The notes below the pieces were generated by a model. It was not told where the DNA came from. It ran no database searches and worked only from the letters and a program-made list of their open reading frames with translations. Positions 16,233 to 25,266 of a DNA stretch of 41,651 nucleotides are shown piece after piece. Location: the NCBI GenBank assembly GCA_017959005.1, contig JAGDBO010000020.1, positions 1 through 41,651 of the forward strand, read 5' to 3'. The stretch comes from Bacteroidales bacterium (GTDB lineage: Bacteria; Bacteroidota; Bacteroidia; Bacteroidales; UBA932). Position 1 is the first letter of the stretch; the number at the start of each line of letters is the position of its first letter. The position numbers and the translations under genes are program-made.

Positions 16233-17633
16233 TTATTCGATTAGCATGTTGCAGCCGCGGAGTTCGGAGTTCTTGATGCGGCCGTCTACGGTGAACTTCG
16301 GGTGGATAGTGTGGGGTGTGGTAGTGGCTGAGAAATAGAAGGTTCCGCGGTCTTCTGTTTCAATGAAGCAGCAGGATCCGATGTTGGCAAGATCTATGAC
16401 GTTGATACCTCCAACCAGAACTTCTTTAGAAACCCCACCTTCCGTTGTGTTAATTGTTTCTGATATTGGCTGTTGTTCTGTTGCTTGAGATTGATCTAAA
16501 GAGAGAATCTTGAAGGGGTCTTGTAAATCTCTGATTACAACCTGCATCCACGGCGGTGTGGAAAAGATTCCTGTTTCAGAAATATCGTTTTGTTGGATGC
16601 GAGCTTTGTTGTCTGTGGCAGCAAAGATTGTGTTGCTATTATTGAGCGGAAAAGAATAGGCTTGGGAGAGGAGTTCACACATTCCGTACTCTGAGTGGAT
16701 GGCGGTGGAGAAGGCGTCTGAGAGGATGCTGTGTAACTCACTGCGGGAGAGCTCTTTGCCACGGCCTTTCATTCCGCCGGTTTCCATTATGATGACGTTA
16801 CGGAAGAGCTGTTCTCGCTCTTTTTTCTCCGGTATTTGTTGTTTGATGAATGCTGCAAAATCCAACAGGGCAAAGCTGACTCCCAAGAGAATAGTCTTCT
16901 GATTATTAGGCCTCTTGCTAAGTGAGAATTTGTTAAGATTCTTTGTGAGGGTGCTTGAGTTCTTTTCAGATAACGTTTGGAGGGTGGAGAGGAGCTCCTG
17001 GTGGTTGTAGAGGAAGAAGCCACCGGTGTTGCCTTTCTGTTGGGCCTCTTTGATGAGGGCGTCTGCCATAAAGACCAAAGAGGAGCCTTCTCTCTCCAGA
17101 TAGGATGGGAGCAGTGCCAGGAGGTTGAAGTTCTCTCCGTAAAAGTGATGGAAGGCGTTACGGAAACTTTGCTCGTAGATGCTGATATCCTGAACTATGT
17201 GGTGAGAGGGTACCATCCCCGTTGTTGCGGAGGAGGTGAATGTTACAGGTGTTCCCGGTGTCCGTAAAACCGGGACACCGGGAACGTTTTGGGCCTTTTT
17301 TGTGCCAGGTGTCCCAAAAACAGGGACACCGGGAACACTTGATGATGTGCTGGGTGCTTGAGGTGTCCCGGAAACAGGGACACCTTTAGCACTTTGGGCA
17401 GAAGTGGCGGGGAGGGTAGTTACAACATCACGGGTTTTGAAGAGGCGGATGGGAAGGAAGGGGATCTCAAACGGGCTCTTTGGTGTGAGGTTAAGGCGGC
17501 CTGTGAGTTCCAGGTACTCTTTGTAGATAGCGCAGTTTTCACGCTGGTATTCAAAGGCTTGCAGAGCCAAGGAGTTGAACTCCTCCACGCTCTTTATTTC
17601 AAAGATTTTATGTATAAAATCATTTATATCCAT
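16233..17633 (-). CDS. LuxE-like acyl-protein synthetase family protein with palindromic-repeat insert
   Basis: 466 residues from ATG 17631-17633, preceded by AG-rich sequence; a GTG at 17648 is a less likely start. The core matches LuxE-type acyl-adenylating enzymes: PFLPIRLFKTRDVVT, the phosphate-loop-like TFTSSATTGMV (131-141), YEQSFRNAF, IMETGGMKGRGKELSR and HSEYGMCELLSQAYS. LuxE activates a fatty acid as acyl-AMP and moves it to a Cys; the substrate here is unknown. Residues about 75-129 are an insert of three copies of GVPVxGTP-like sequence just before the nucleotide loop, encoded by palindromic DNA (17251-17384). Homologues as I recall them join the flanks directly. It is 118 bases downstream of the GH3 gene. 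Confidence 0.8.
   Translation of the reverse strand: MDINDFIHKIFEIKSVEEFNSLALQAFEYQRENCAIYKEYLELTGRLNLTPKSPFEIPFLPIRLFKTRDVVTTLPATSAQSAKGVPVSGTPQAPSTSSSVPGVPVFGTPGTKKAQNVPGVPVLRTPGTPVTFTSSATTGMVPSHHIVQDISIYEQSFRNAFHHFYGENFNLLALLPSYLEREGSSLVFMADALIKEAQQKGNTGGFFLYNHQELLSTLQTLSEKNSSTLTKNLNKFSLSKRPNNQKTILLGVSFALLDFAAFIKQQIPEKKEREQLFRNVIIMETGGMKGRGKELSRSELHSILSDAFSTAIHSEYGMCELLSQAYSFPLNNSNTIFAATDNKARIQQNDISETGIFSTPPWMQVVIRDLQDPFKILSLDQSQATEQQPISETINTTEGGVSKEVLVGGINVIDLANIGSCCFIETEDRGTFYFSATTTPHTIHPKFTVDGRIKNSELRGCNMLIE
17251..17384. repeat. Three palindromic repeats inside a coding sequence
   Basis: Unit 1: 17251-17263 with 17273-17285, a perfect 13-bp stem with a 9-base loop. Unit 2: 17308-17315 with 17323-17330, 8 bp, 7-base loop. 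Unit 3: 17362-17369 with 17377-17384, 8 bp, 7-base loop. All share the core GGTGTCCC ... GGGACACC. Units are spaced 22-31 bases apart, are in frame with the LuxE-like gene, and each encodes GVPV-x-G/R-TP on the minus strand. Confidence 0.9.
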
Positions 17634-17751
17634 TTCTTCTTCTCCCACTATCTATTCTGCAACTCTTTTTTCCATTATTTAATTGCCCTATATTTCTTTA
17701 ACCATTTGATTCTTAAGTTGTTCTCGTGCTTTTATTTTGCGCCGAGATGGG

Positions 17752-19371
17752 TCATAACTTGATTTCTTTGAGTTGGTTGATGAATGTCTGGTCTTTCCAG
17801 AGGCGGGGAACTTTGTTCTGGCCTCCGAGTTTGCCTCTCTGTTCCATCCACTTGAGGAAGGAGCCCGGGGCAAGAGGTAAGATCTTGAGCCGCTGCATTG
17901 TGCTTCCTGGGCTGCGTTTGGCCTCATAGTCTGAATTGAGGGTTGTAAGCTCACGGTCTAACGCTTCTGCAAACTCCTCAACGGCACGGCTGTCAAAGGT
18001 GGGACTGCCAGGATTGTGAAGCGGGTCACTGAACTCAATGGCCCACAGATGACAGCCCTGTTGCAGGCCGCCGTTGCCGGAGATATCCATAAACTCCGGG
18101 GCGACGGTGAAGTCAGTGACCTGGAGGTTGAATTTCTTGCAGGTGGTTTGGAGGGCGCGCTCTGCGTTGTCTATCATCAACTCCTCTCCAAAGGCATTGA
18201 TGTAAAGTTTTGTTCTTCCGGAAACGACTATCCTGTAAGGGTTTACAGAGGTGAAGCGGACGCAGTCTTCTGGCATATATCTCCAGAGGCCGCCGCAGGT
18301 TGTGATAACTATGGCGTAATCAATACCAATCTTTACTCCCTCAAGCGGAACGCTCTTAAGTGCATCCGTCTCATTATCATTGGTCATCTCCTTGAACGGT
18401 ATGAACTCATAGAATATGCCGTTGTTTACGGTTAGAAGCATCTGTGCCTGAGAATTGTCTGCAAGCGAATCTTTTGGAAACTCATCCTGGAATGCAAAGT
18501 AACCCTCTGAGGCGTTGTAGTTCTCCAGATAATGCATATTCTCAGTTGGGATGAGTTTTTTGTAGGTCTCACGGTAAGGGGCAAAGGAGATACCGCCGTG
18601 CATAAAGAGTTCAAGATTAGGCCAAACCTCAAGAAGATTACTCTTTTGAGTGTACTCCAGAACCTTGTTCATAAGAACCAGGTTCCAACTTGGAACTCCG
18701 GAGAAGTTGGAGACGTTCTGCGTTGTACACTCTTTGCAAATCAGGTTCACCTTCTTTTCAAACTCTGCAATGAGTGCTGTCTTTTGGCTAGGTGTTCTGA
18801 CAAGTTCCGCCATCTTTGGAGAGTTCTTGAGCATTACCGCAGAGAGGTCTCCGTTAAAAATGTTGAGGCCGTTCTGCGCTAAAGAATCCGGCTGCACGCT
18901 TCCGCCCAAAGTTAGTGCTTTGGTGGTGAAGATCTTACTGTCCGGATGAAGATGGACGTAGTTGAAAAGCATCCGCTTCATACCACCAAAGTGGTTGATA
19001 TAGAGTGAGTCCGGCGTAATGGGGATATACTTGCTCTTGTCTGAAGATGTGCCGCTGGATTTGGCAAACCAACGCACCTTCTGGTTCCAAAGTACATACT
19101 CCTCTCCGCGGCGGAGGCGTTCTATGTAGGGAACAAAATCGTTGTAGCGGCAAAGGGGAACTCTCCTTCTGAAATCTTCAAAAGCCTTAATTGCGGAGAA
19201 GTGTTTTTCCGCTCCGTACTTGGTCTCTTTTCCGCAGGAAATCAGATGGTTAAAGAGAGCGTGCTGAAGCTCGGGCGCATGGCTTTTGCTCCGCTCAACA
19301 TCCTTCAGAAACCTCTTTCCAAAGGAGAGGGCGGCACCGTTTACCAACCGTGTAAAACTCTTGGAAGCCAT
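17752..19371 (-). CDS. GH3-family acyl-acid amido synthetase
   Basis: 539 residues from ATG 19369-19371 (a TTG three codons upstream is rejected). Features of the GH3 family: TKYGAEKHFSAI, the AMP-binding loop FAKSSGTSSDKSKYIPIT (about 107-124), PSWNLVLMNKVLE, YNASEGYFAFQDE, and GDCVRFT-like PEDCVRFTSVNPYRIVVSGR. Plant GH3 enzymes adenylate small carboxylic acids such as auxin and couple them to amino acids; bacterial homologues have unknown substrates. The neighbours are recO 18 bases upstream and a LuxE-like acyl-adenylating protein downstream, so both may act on acyl substrates. Cytosolic, no signal peptide. Confidence 0.88.
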   Translation of the reverse strand: MASKSFTRLVNGAALSFGKRFLKDVERSKSHAPELQHALFNHLISCGKETKYGAEKHFSAIKAFEDFRRRVPLCRYNDFVPYIERLRRGEEYVLWNQKVRWFAKSSGTSSDKSKYIPITPDSLYINHFGGMKRMLFNYVHLHPDSKIFTTKALTLGGSVQPDSLAQNGLNIFNGDLSAVMLKNSPKMAELVRTPSQKTALIAEFEKKVNLICKECTTQNVSNFSGVPSWNLVLMNKVLEYTQKSNLLEVWPNLELFMHGGISFAPYRETYKKLIPTENMHYLENYNASEGYFAFQDEFPKDSLADNSQAQMLLTVNNGIFYEFIPFKEMTNDNETDALKSVPLEGVKIGIDYAIVITTCGGLWRYMPEDCVRFTSVNPYRIVVSGRTKLYINAFGEELMIDNAERALQTTCKKFNLQVTDFTVAPEFMDISGNGGLQQGCHLWAIEFSDPLHNPGSPTFDSRAVEEFAEALDRELTTLNSDYEAKRSPGSTMQRLKILPLAPGSFLKWMEQRGKLGGQNKVPRLWKDQTFINQLKEIKL

Positions 19372-19389
19372 CTTACGCAAAAATAGAAA

Positions 19390-20109
19390 TTATATGAAGA
19401 GTTCCCTAAGTACGCCTAAAGATTTAAGTTCCGTTTTGAGCGCGGAGTGGAAGGAGAAATACTCCAATACCTTGGTAAGAAAGCGGTTGCGGAGCTCTCC
19501 GTTGCACTTTACGGTTGGAATGTCTTTAAGCGGAGTGGAGAGAATGGTGTGCAGAAGTTGGGACTCATCCGGAGCAAAACAGAATGCCTCTTGATACTTT
19601 TCCACAAACTGCGCCTGGGTGAAGTTAAAGTGTTTTCTCTCCGTGGAGTAGTTGTCTTGCGGCATGTAACCCAGCAGTTTGCAGAGGTTGACGGTAAAGT
19701 GCAGATGGAAGTTTTCACATCCCTCTTTTATCTCGTTGAGTATGAGAACGGAGTTTGTGAGGAAGGCAAAAAGTCCGGTGTCCGGTTCGCTCTCACGCAC
19801 GCTTCTTAAGATGAGCTCACACATATAGAGCGCTATGGCGTTTTTGCGTATATCTATCTGAATATCAGCGAGCGGGAAGACAGTATCTGCCTCTTTAATC
19901 AAAGGCATCGTACTCTCTCCGCCCCGTTTTGAGTGGAGCACAACGTCCAGAATGTTGAGCGGAAAAGTGACGGAACTCTTTGACTGTTTGCTCTTTGGAT
20001 AGAAGTAGCAGGCGGTTCTTCCTTTGGTATCAGAGTAACACTGCACCACCACCCCTGAGTCTGAATGCTTTATGGTGTGAAGAACTATAATCCTGCTTTT
20101 TGTGAGCAT
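19390..20109 (-). CDS. recO: DNA repair protein RecO
   Basis: 239 residues. The N-terminal OB fold starts MLTKSRIIVLHTIKHSDSGVVVQCYS, followed by the helical RecO domain (IALYMCELILRSVRESEPD, LHFTVNLCKLLGYMP). RecO anneals SSB-coated single strands and loads RecA with RecR at gaps. No zinc-binding Cys cluster is visible, as in other Bacteroidota members. It starts 4 bases after the rdgB stop and is followed 18 bases later by the GH3 gene, so it is the second gene of the minus operon. Confidence 0.93.
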   Translation of the reverse strand: MLTKSRIIVLHTIKHSDSGVVVQCYSDTKGRTACYFYPKSKQSKSSVTFPLNILDVVLHSKRGGESTMPLIKEADTVFPLADIQIDIRKNAIALYMCELILRSVRESEPDTGLFAFLTNSVLILNEIKEGCENFHLHFTVNLCKLLGYMPQDNYSTERKHFNFTQAQFVEKYQEAFCFAPDESQLLHTILSTPLKDIPTVKCNGELRNRFLTKVLEYFSFHSALKTELKSLGVLRELFI

Positions 20110-20113
20110 TCCG

Positions 20114-20704
20114 TTAAAGTTGAGAGAGGAAATGGGCCAGTTTTCTCATCGCGATACCACGGTGAGATATGGCATTTTTCTGATTTTCAGACATCTCTGC
20201 AAAGGTGCAACTGCAGCCCTCCGGAATGAAGACGGAGTCATAACCAAAGCCGCCCTCACCGCTCTCTTTCTCCGCGATAGTTCCGTTCATCACACCGTTG
20301 AAGGTGTAAAGGGTCCCTTTGTGGATGAGTGTTATGACGGTGCGGAACCTTGCGGCGCGGATGTTCTTCTTTCTCTTGTCTACCTTTTCCAACTCTGCTA
20401 ACAGCTTGGCAATGTTTGCTTTGGAGTCATGCTGCTCTCCGGCGTAGCGTGCGGAATAGACTCCAGGTGCGCCGCCCAGGGAGTCAACCTCCAGAGCAGT
20501 ATCGTCTGCAAAACAACTCTTGTTGAATTTATTCCAGATAAACTGGCATTTCATCTTTGAATTGGCCTCAATGGTGGCTCCGGTTTCCGGAATATCTCCC
20601 TTGTAACCAAGCTTCTTTGGCATAATTAGTGTAATACCTTTACCTAGTATTTCAGAGGCTTCTCTAAGTTTGTCTGGATTAGCTGTAGCAAAGATCAGTT
20701 CCAT
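20114..20704 (-). CDS. rdgB: Non-canonical purine NTP pyrophosphatase (RdgB/HAM1)
   Basis: 196 residues, the usual family length. Motifs: FATANPDKLREA (5-16), CFADDTALEVDSLGGAPGVYSARYAG (about 64-89) and SHRGIAMRKL near the C-terminus. It hydrolyses dITP, ITP and XTP to monophosphates, keeping deaminated purines out of DNA and RNA. First gene of the operon rdgB - recO - GH3 - LuxE-like, divergent from the S41 protease gene. A minus-strand TAACTTTG at 20732-20725 is a likely -7 box. Confidence 0.95.
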   Translation of the reverse strand: MELIFATANPDKLREASEILGKGITLIMPKKLGYKGDIPETGATIEANSKMKCQFIWNKFNKSCFADDTALEVDSLGGAPGVYSARYAGEQHDSKANIAKLLAELEKVDKRKKNIRAARFRTVITLIHKGTLYTFNGVMNGTIAEKESGEGGFGYDSVFIPEGCSCTFAEMSENQKNAISHRGIAMRKLAHFLSQL

Positions 20705-20724
20705 ACTTATTTGTTTAGTCCACT

Positions 20725-20752
20725 CAAAGTTAGCAAAAGTTTACTATTTTTG
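20725..20752. promoter_or_regulatory. Divergent promoters of rdgB and the S41 protease operon
   Basis: The minus strand reads TAACTTTG (20732-20725) toward rdgB; the plus strand reads TATTTTTG (20745-20752) toward the S41 gene at 20758. Both match TAnnTTTG, in a 53-base intergenic gap. No well-placed -33 TTTG is visible for either. Confidence 0.5.
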
Positions 20753-20757
20753 GAAGT

Positions 20758-22470
20758 ATGATTATGAGAAGATATAGATTCCTTAAAAAGCTTCTGCTGA
20801 GTGCAGCGGGAGCCCTTTTTCTGACTGCGGCCACCTCCGGAGTCTCCTTTGGCCAGAGCAAGAACTTTAAGTTGGTTCAAGATCTTGAAGTACAGTACAA
20901 TATTCTGAGAACTCTTGCAACCGAGTATGTAGATACGCTCTCTTTCTCCAAGATTCTGCGCTACGGAATAGACGCCATGCTGGAGTCTTTGGACCCTTAC
21001 ACAGAGTTTGTACCGGAGGAGAACGAGGAGTCTATAGAACTCATCACAACGGCCTCATATGGCGGAATAGGGGCTACAATCCGTAAGATTGACTCCCTGG
21101 GAGTTATGATTATGCAGCCTTATCCCAACTCTCCGGCGCTAAAGTTCAACCTTGAGCCGGGAGATATCATCCTAAAGATAGACGGCGTGGATTTAAGACC
21201 GCTCGCCGTGGACGAATGCAGCAAGAGGATGAGGGGAGCACCCGGGACGGAGGTAACCTTCACCGTGAAGAAGGGACGCACCGGCAAGGTGGAGGATATT
21301 GTTGTAACTCGCGATAGAGTACATACTTCAGACGTTACCTACTATGGAATGCTGGACAACGTTGTATACGGAGCTGATATTGAGAAGCCTGCATTTGATC
21401 TCTCTAAAACCGGCTATATCAGAATCAGCAGTTTCACCTTAAACGGAGCGGATGATGTTAGGCGTGCGCTTATGGAACTCAAGGAGAAGGGTGCCGAGCG
21501 TATTGTGCTGGATTTGAGAGGAAACGGTGGAGGACTTATGAACGAGGCAATAGATATCGTTTCACTCTTTGTGCCTAAGGGAACTCTGGTTGCATCTGCA
21601 AAGGGACGCGGTGAGGGCTCAAGTTTCACCTGCGTAACGGAGAAAGATCCTGTGGATACGCTTATCAAACTTGCAGTTCTGGTTAACTCTTCTTCCGCTT
21701 CATCTTCTGAGATTGTAGCAGGAGCGCTTCAGGATTTAGACCGTGCAACCATCATTGGAACAAGAACTTACGGCAAAGGTCTGGTGCAGTCTTTCCGCCC
21801 TGTCGGATACAACGGAAAATTGAAACTCACCACTTCAAAATACTACACGCCTAGCGGAAGATGTATTCAGATTCTGGATTACTCACACCGCAATGCAGAC
21901 GGAAGTGCAGGCGCAGTGCCGGACTCTTTGAAGAAAGCCTTTAAGACTAAAAACGGCAGAACGGTTTACGACGGCGGAGGTATTACTCCGGATACTACCA
22001 TCAAATCAAACAGTTACAGCCGTCCGGTTTACGCTCTTGTGGTTAGCGGAATAATGGAAGATTATGCTGTTGAGTTCTATTCAAAGAACACCAACATCTC
22101 TTCTCCGGAGCAGATTAACCTTACGGACGAGCAGTACAATGACTTTGTAAAATATGCCGCGTCCAAAAAGTTTGATCAGCGCTCGGCTGCGGAAGTGGTT
22201 CTGGAGCAGTTAATTAAAGAGGCCAAAGAGGAGAAGCTTTATGAGAAGGATAAGGCAGAGTTTGATGCGCTCTCTTCAAAACTGAACCTCACAAAAGAGC
22301 AGGTACTTGAGCAGTACAAGAGTACAATCAAACCGATGGTTGAAGAGGAGATACTACAGAAGTATTTCTTTACCGGTGAGCGCATTAAGCACATGCTCAA
22401 CACAGATACCCAACTGCTTAAATCCCTCTCCGCCTGGAAGCAACAGCCTGAAAAATTTTGCATAAAATGA
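20758..22470 (+). CDS. S41-family C-terminal processing peptidase
   Basis: 570 residues with an N-terminal signal peptide or anchor (about 10-32). Order: helical N-domain, PDZ domain (about 90-190, GGIGATI...NLEPGDIILKIDGVDL), then the S41 catalytic domain with LDLRGNGGG, the nucleophile Ser near 315 in SSSASSSEIVAGALQD and general base Lys340 in TYGKGLVQ, a Ser-Lys spacing of 25 as in CtpA. A helical C-terminal extension of about 120 residues follows. Acts in the periplasm on C-termini of proteins. Its stop overlaps the start of the thioesterase gene (ATGA, 22467-22470). Confidence 0.93.
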   Translation: MIMRRYRFLKKLLLSAAGALFLTAATSGVSFGQSKNFKLVQDLEVQYNILRTLATEYVDTLSFSKILRYGIDAMLESLDPYTEFVPEENEESIELITTASYGGIGATIRKIDSLGVMIMQPYPNSPALKFNLEPGDIILKIDGVDLRPLAVDECSKRMRGAPGTEVTFTVKKGRTGKVEDIVVTRDRVHTSDVTYYGMLDNVVYGADIEKPAFDLSKTGYIRISSFTLNGADDVRRALMELKEKGAERIVLDLRGNGGGLMNEAIDIVSLFVPKGTLVASAKGRGEGSSFTCVTEKDPVDTLIKLAVLVNSSSASSSEIVAGALQDLDRATIIGTRTYGKGLVQSFRPVGYNGKLKLTTSKYYTPSGRCIQILDYSHRNADGSAGAVPDSLKKAFKTKNGRTVYDGGGITPDTTIKSNSYSRPVYALVVSGIMEDYAVEFYSKNTNISSPEQINLTDEQYNDFVKYAASKKFDQRSAAEVVLEQLIKEAKEEKLYEKDKAEFDALSSKLNLTKEQVLEQYKSTIKPMVEEEILQKYFFTGERIKHMLNTDTQLLKSLSAWKQQPEKFCIK

Positions 22471-22853
22471 TAGAATTAGGAATTAAAGGAAAAAAGGAAC
22501 TCGTTGTAAAAGAGGAGCATACCGCTAAACATATCGGGAGTGGTACTGTACTGGTTCTGGCAACTCCAATGATGATTGCACTGATGGAACAGACATGCCT
22601 CTGGTCTATCAAGCCCTATCTGGAAGAGGGACAGGGCAGCGTTGGTGTGCACGTAGATATAAGCCATGACAGCGCCGCGCCGCTTGGCAGCACGGTATGG
22701 TGTGAGAGTGAGGTGATTGATATAGACAGAAGAAAGATCACCTTTAAGGTGACGGTATATGACAAGGATGGTGTTGTGGGGCACGGTACTCACCAGCGCT
22801 TTATTATAGACGAACGCAAGTTCGGGGACAAGATGAAAACAAAAAATATTTGA
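22467..22853 (+). CDS. Hotdog-fold thioesterase, FlK-like
   Basis: 128 residues from ATG 22467, coupled to the upstream stop. GSGTVLVLATPMMIALMEQTC and GSVGVHVDISHDSAAPLGSTVWCESEVIDIDRRKITFKV...GHGTHQRFII match the small acyl-CoA thioesterase family that includes fluoroacetyl-CoA thioesterase FlK. The family's Thr, Glu and His catalytic positions appear present (T in LVLATP, E in LMEQ, H in VHVDISH). The substrate is unknown; fluoroacetyl-CoA is unlikely. It sits between a protease and a secreted glycosidase gene, which gives no clear pathway. Confidence 0.85.
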   Translation: MIELGIKGKKELVVKEEHTAKHIGSGTVLVLATPMMIALMEQTCLWSIKPYLEEGQGSVGVHVDISHDSAAPLGSTVWCESEVIDIDRRKITFKVTVYDKDGVVGHGTHQRFIIDERKFGDKMKTKNI

Positions 22854-22855
22854 AT

Positions 22856-24031
22856 ATGAAAAGAATAAGATTTTGGGCAGCGCTTGCTGTAGTAGCAATG
22901 TTTATTTCCGCTTGCGGTGGCGGCGGAGGTGAGAAAAAAGCTTTGGATCCGGATCCTGTAATCCCGCCGGCTCAGGAGGAAGATCCTCCTATCAATGAGC
23001 CTCTTGTGGCTCCAGTTGCTCGCATAGATGACGGCCGTCACGTTACTGCATACGTAACCTATTACGGCAGTTTGATTCCAGATGCAAGTGTTCTTACACA
23101 CATCAACTATGCATTTGCAGAACTCTATATGGTAGACGGTGTCTATCAGAAGTTTGACCTGCAGGGAACCAAGACAAGATTCCAGAACGTTGTTAATCTG
23201 AAGAAGAATTATCCTCAACTTAAGATATGTCTGAGTTTTACTCACGGCGTTGCAAATTCCAACAACAAGCAGGGGGGTAGTTTCTCCGCTCTTTGCAAGA
23301 GTGATGAGAACATGCAGAAGTTTGCAGAGGACTGCCTGGCGTTCCTTGAGGAGTGGGGAATAGACGGTATTGATTTGGATTGGGAGTTCCCGGGACTCAG
23401 CTGGAGCGGTGCAGCCTGTGACGTTACCTGTGACACAGAAAATTACGTGAAACTGGTTAAGAAACTGCGTGAGGTTCTGGGAGACAAATATGAAATCTCT
23501 TACGCAGGTTACTGCATGGATAAGGTCTCTGTAACAGGAGGTTATCGTTACGTAGATATTGCAGGAATGGACAAGTATGTAGATTATGTCAACATAATGA
23601 CTTATGATCTGGATGAGGCTCCTCATCACCATTCAGCTTTGGCAGACACAAGGGCTTACAGGGATTGCAACCGTGCGGTTAACGCCTATCTGAATGCAGG
23701 AGTAAAGCCTAACAAACTGGTGCTCGGTATTCCGTTCTACGGCCGTCACTCATTCAGCACCTCTCCTACGGCCGTCACTTACAAGAGCATACTTACAATG
23801 GATCCTAAAAAGTACAGACGTAACAAATGGGATGCTACCGCAAACTGCCCTTACGTTGAGACAATGCAGGGTGTATTCTATATGGGTTATGACAACCCTA
23901 AGAGCATAGCAGTCAAGGGAAATTGGGCTCGTCAGAAGGGTCTTTTGGGATTGATGTACTGGGAGTATGACCAGGATGACGCAAAGGGAACTCTCCGCAC
24001 AGCAGTTTGGAATGCGGTAATGACTCCTTAA
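22856..24031 (+). CDS. GH18-family lipoprotein (chitinase or endo-N-acetylglucosaminidase)
   Basis: 391 residues from ATG 22856. Lipoprotein signal with lipobox Cys at 20 (FISAC) followed by GGGGGE, similar to Bacteroidota surface-export signals, then an acidic Pro-rich linker to about 55. The GH18 domain has the catalytic DGIDLDWEF with Asp170, Asp173, Asp175 and acid Glu177, the substrate loop VNIMTYDLDE, PNKLVLGIPFYGR, and the closing LGLMYWEYDQDD typical of chitinase-like GH18. Likely cleaves beta-1,4 links next to N-acetylglucosamine at the cell surface. No SusC/D pair is nearby. Its stop overlaps the convergent U32 gene by 4 bases. Confidence 0.9.
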   Translation: MKRIRFWAALAVVAMFISACGGGGGEKKALDPDPVIPPAQEEDPPINEPLVAPVARIDDGRHVTAYVTYYGSLIPDASVLTHINYAFAELYMVDGVYQKFDLQGTKTRFQNVVNLKKNYPQLKICLSFTHGVANSNNKQGGSFSALCKSDENMQKFAEDCLAFLEEWGIDGIDLDWEFPGLSWSGAACDVTCDTENYVKLVKKLREVLGDKYEISYAGYCMDKVSVTGGYRYVDIAGMDKYVDYVNIMTYDLDEAPHHHSALADTRAYRDCNRAVNAYLNAGVKPNKLVLGIPFYGRHSFSTSPTAVTYKSILTMDPKKYRRNKWDATANCPYVETMQGVFYMGYDNPKSIAVKGNWARQKGLLGLMYWEYDQDDAKGTLRTAVWNAVMTP

Positions 24032-25266
24032 GCCTCCTCCCAGATATAAATCTTATCTGAACGTCTGAGTTTTTCTTTTACGGGGATTGAACAGAGATCT
24101 CCCTTAACGGCCTTTTGTACCGGCTTGAGGTCTACGCGTATCTCTTTGATTGTATGCTCAATGCAACCGGTAGAAGGACCAATGATGAGTATTTCGTCTC
24201 CAACGTTGAGCTCTCCCGCCTCCACCAGAACCTCTGCAACTGAGAGGTTGGAGAAGTAGTTGGTAATCTTTGCCACGTAACTCTTTTTTCTTGTGGCCTT
24301 GTTGCCGTAAACCTCGCTCCACTCGCCGAGTCTTGCCCCCTGGTAGTAACCGTCCCAAAAGCCTCTGTTGAATACTCCGGAGAGTTTCTCTTTCAAAGCA
24401 CTCTTAAGCTCATCCGTGTATCCCTTTTCACTAAGCACGGCATCTGCAGCGGTGCGGTATGCTGAGGTTACAATTTTAACGTACTCTGCACTGCGGGCGC
24501 GCCCTTCAATCTTAAAGACTGTGATACCCGCATCTATGATCTTATCTATGAACTCAATGGTACAGAGATCTTTAGGAGACATAATGTACTTGTTGTCTAT
24601 CTCCAGTTCTCTGCCCGTTTCCAGGTCTGCAACCTTGTAACCTCTTCTGCAGAGTTGGAAGCAGCTGCCGCGGTTGGCTGAGGAGTTGTACTCCTGAAGA
24701 CTCAGGTAACACTTTCCGGAGATGGCCATACAGAGCGCTCCGTGAACAAAAAGTTCCAGGCGCAGCAGGTTCCCCGATGGGCCTTTAACCTGCTCTTCTA
24801 CAATCTTTTGGCTTATCTCTTTTATCTGAGGCAGAGTGAGTTCCCTTGCAAGAACAATCACATCTGCAAACTGAGCGTAGAACTTGACGGCCTCAAAATT
24901 GGAGACGTTTAACTGTGTGGAAATATGCACCTCCAATCCCAACTCTCTGCACATCTGAATGACCGCCATATCTGAAGCGATTATTGCACTCACCTGTGCC
25001 TTCTTAGCCTCCTCCAGCGCCTTTCTCACATCTGCCAGATCTGCCTGATATACAACGATATTGAGAGTCATGTAGGTCTTTACGTTATGCTCACGGCAAA
25101 TCTCCGTAATCTTGCTCAAATCTTCCGGAGTAAAATTGTTTGCGGAGTGAGATCTCATGTTGAGATTTCCCACGCCAAAATAGACGGAATTTGCACCACC
25201 CTGAATAGCGGCCATCAGGCACTCAAAGTTGCCGGCCGGAGCCATTATCTCAATATCTTGTTTCAT
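24028..25266 (-). CDS. U32 family protein (TrhP/YegQ-like tRNA hydroxylation factor)
   Basis: 412 residues. MAPAGNFECLMAAIQGGANSVYFGV is the U32 start, and four Cys (179, 186, 202, 206) in LCMAISGKCYLSLQEYNSSANRGSCFQLC match the cluster-binding Cys of TrhP and related proteins. A C-terminal beta domain follows. U32 proteins were named as collagenase-like peptidases, but TrhP is needed for 5-hydroxyuridine at tRNA position 34, and UbiU/V act in O2-independent hydroxylation. The TrhP role fits best. The start directly abuts the stop of the polyprenyl synthetase gene, so the two are co-transcribed. Confidence 0.85.
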   Translation of the reverse strand: MKQDIEIMAPAGNFECLMAAIQGGANSVYFGVGNLNMRSHSANNFTPEDLSKITEICREHNVKTYMTLNIVVYQADLADVRKALEEAKKAQVSAIIASDMAVIQMCRELGLEVHISTQLNVSNFEAVKFYAQFADVIVLARELTLPQIKEISQKIVEEQVKGPSGNLLRLELFVHGALCMAISGKCYLSLQEYNSSANRGSCFQLCRRGYKVADLETGRELEIDNKYIMSPKDLCTIEFIDKIIDAGITVFKIEGRARSAEYVKIVTSAYRTAADAVLSEKGYTDELKSALKEKLSGVFNRGFWDGYYQGARLGEWSEVYGNKATRKKSYVAKITNYFSNLSVAEVLVEAGELNVGDEILIIGPSTGCIEHTIKEIRVDLKPVQKAVKGDLCSIPVKEKLRRSDKIYIWEEA

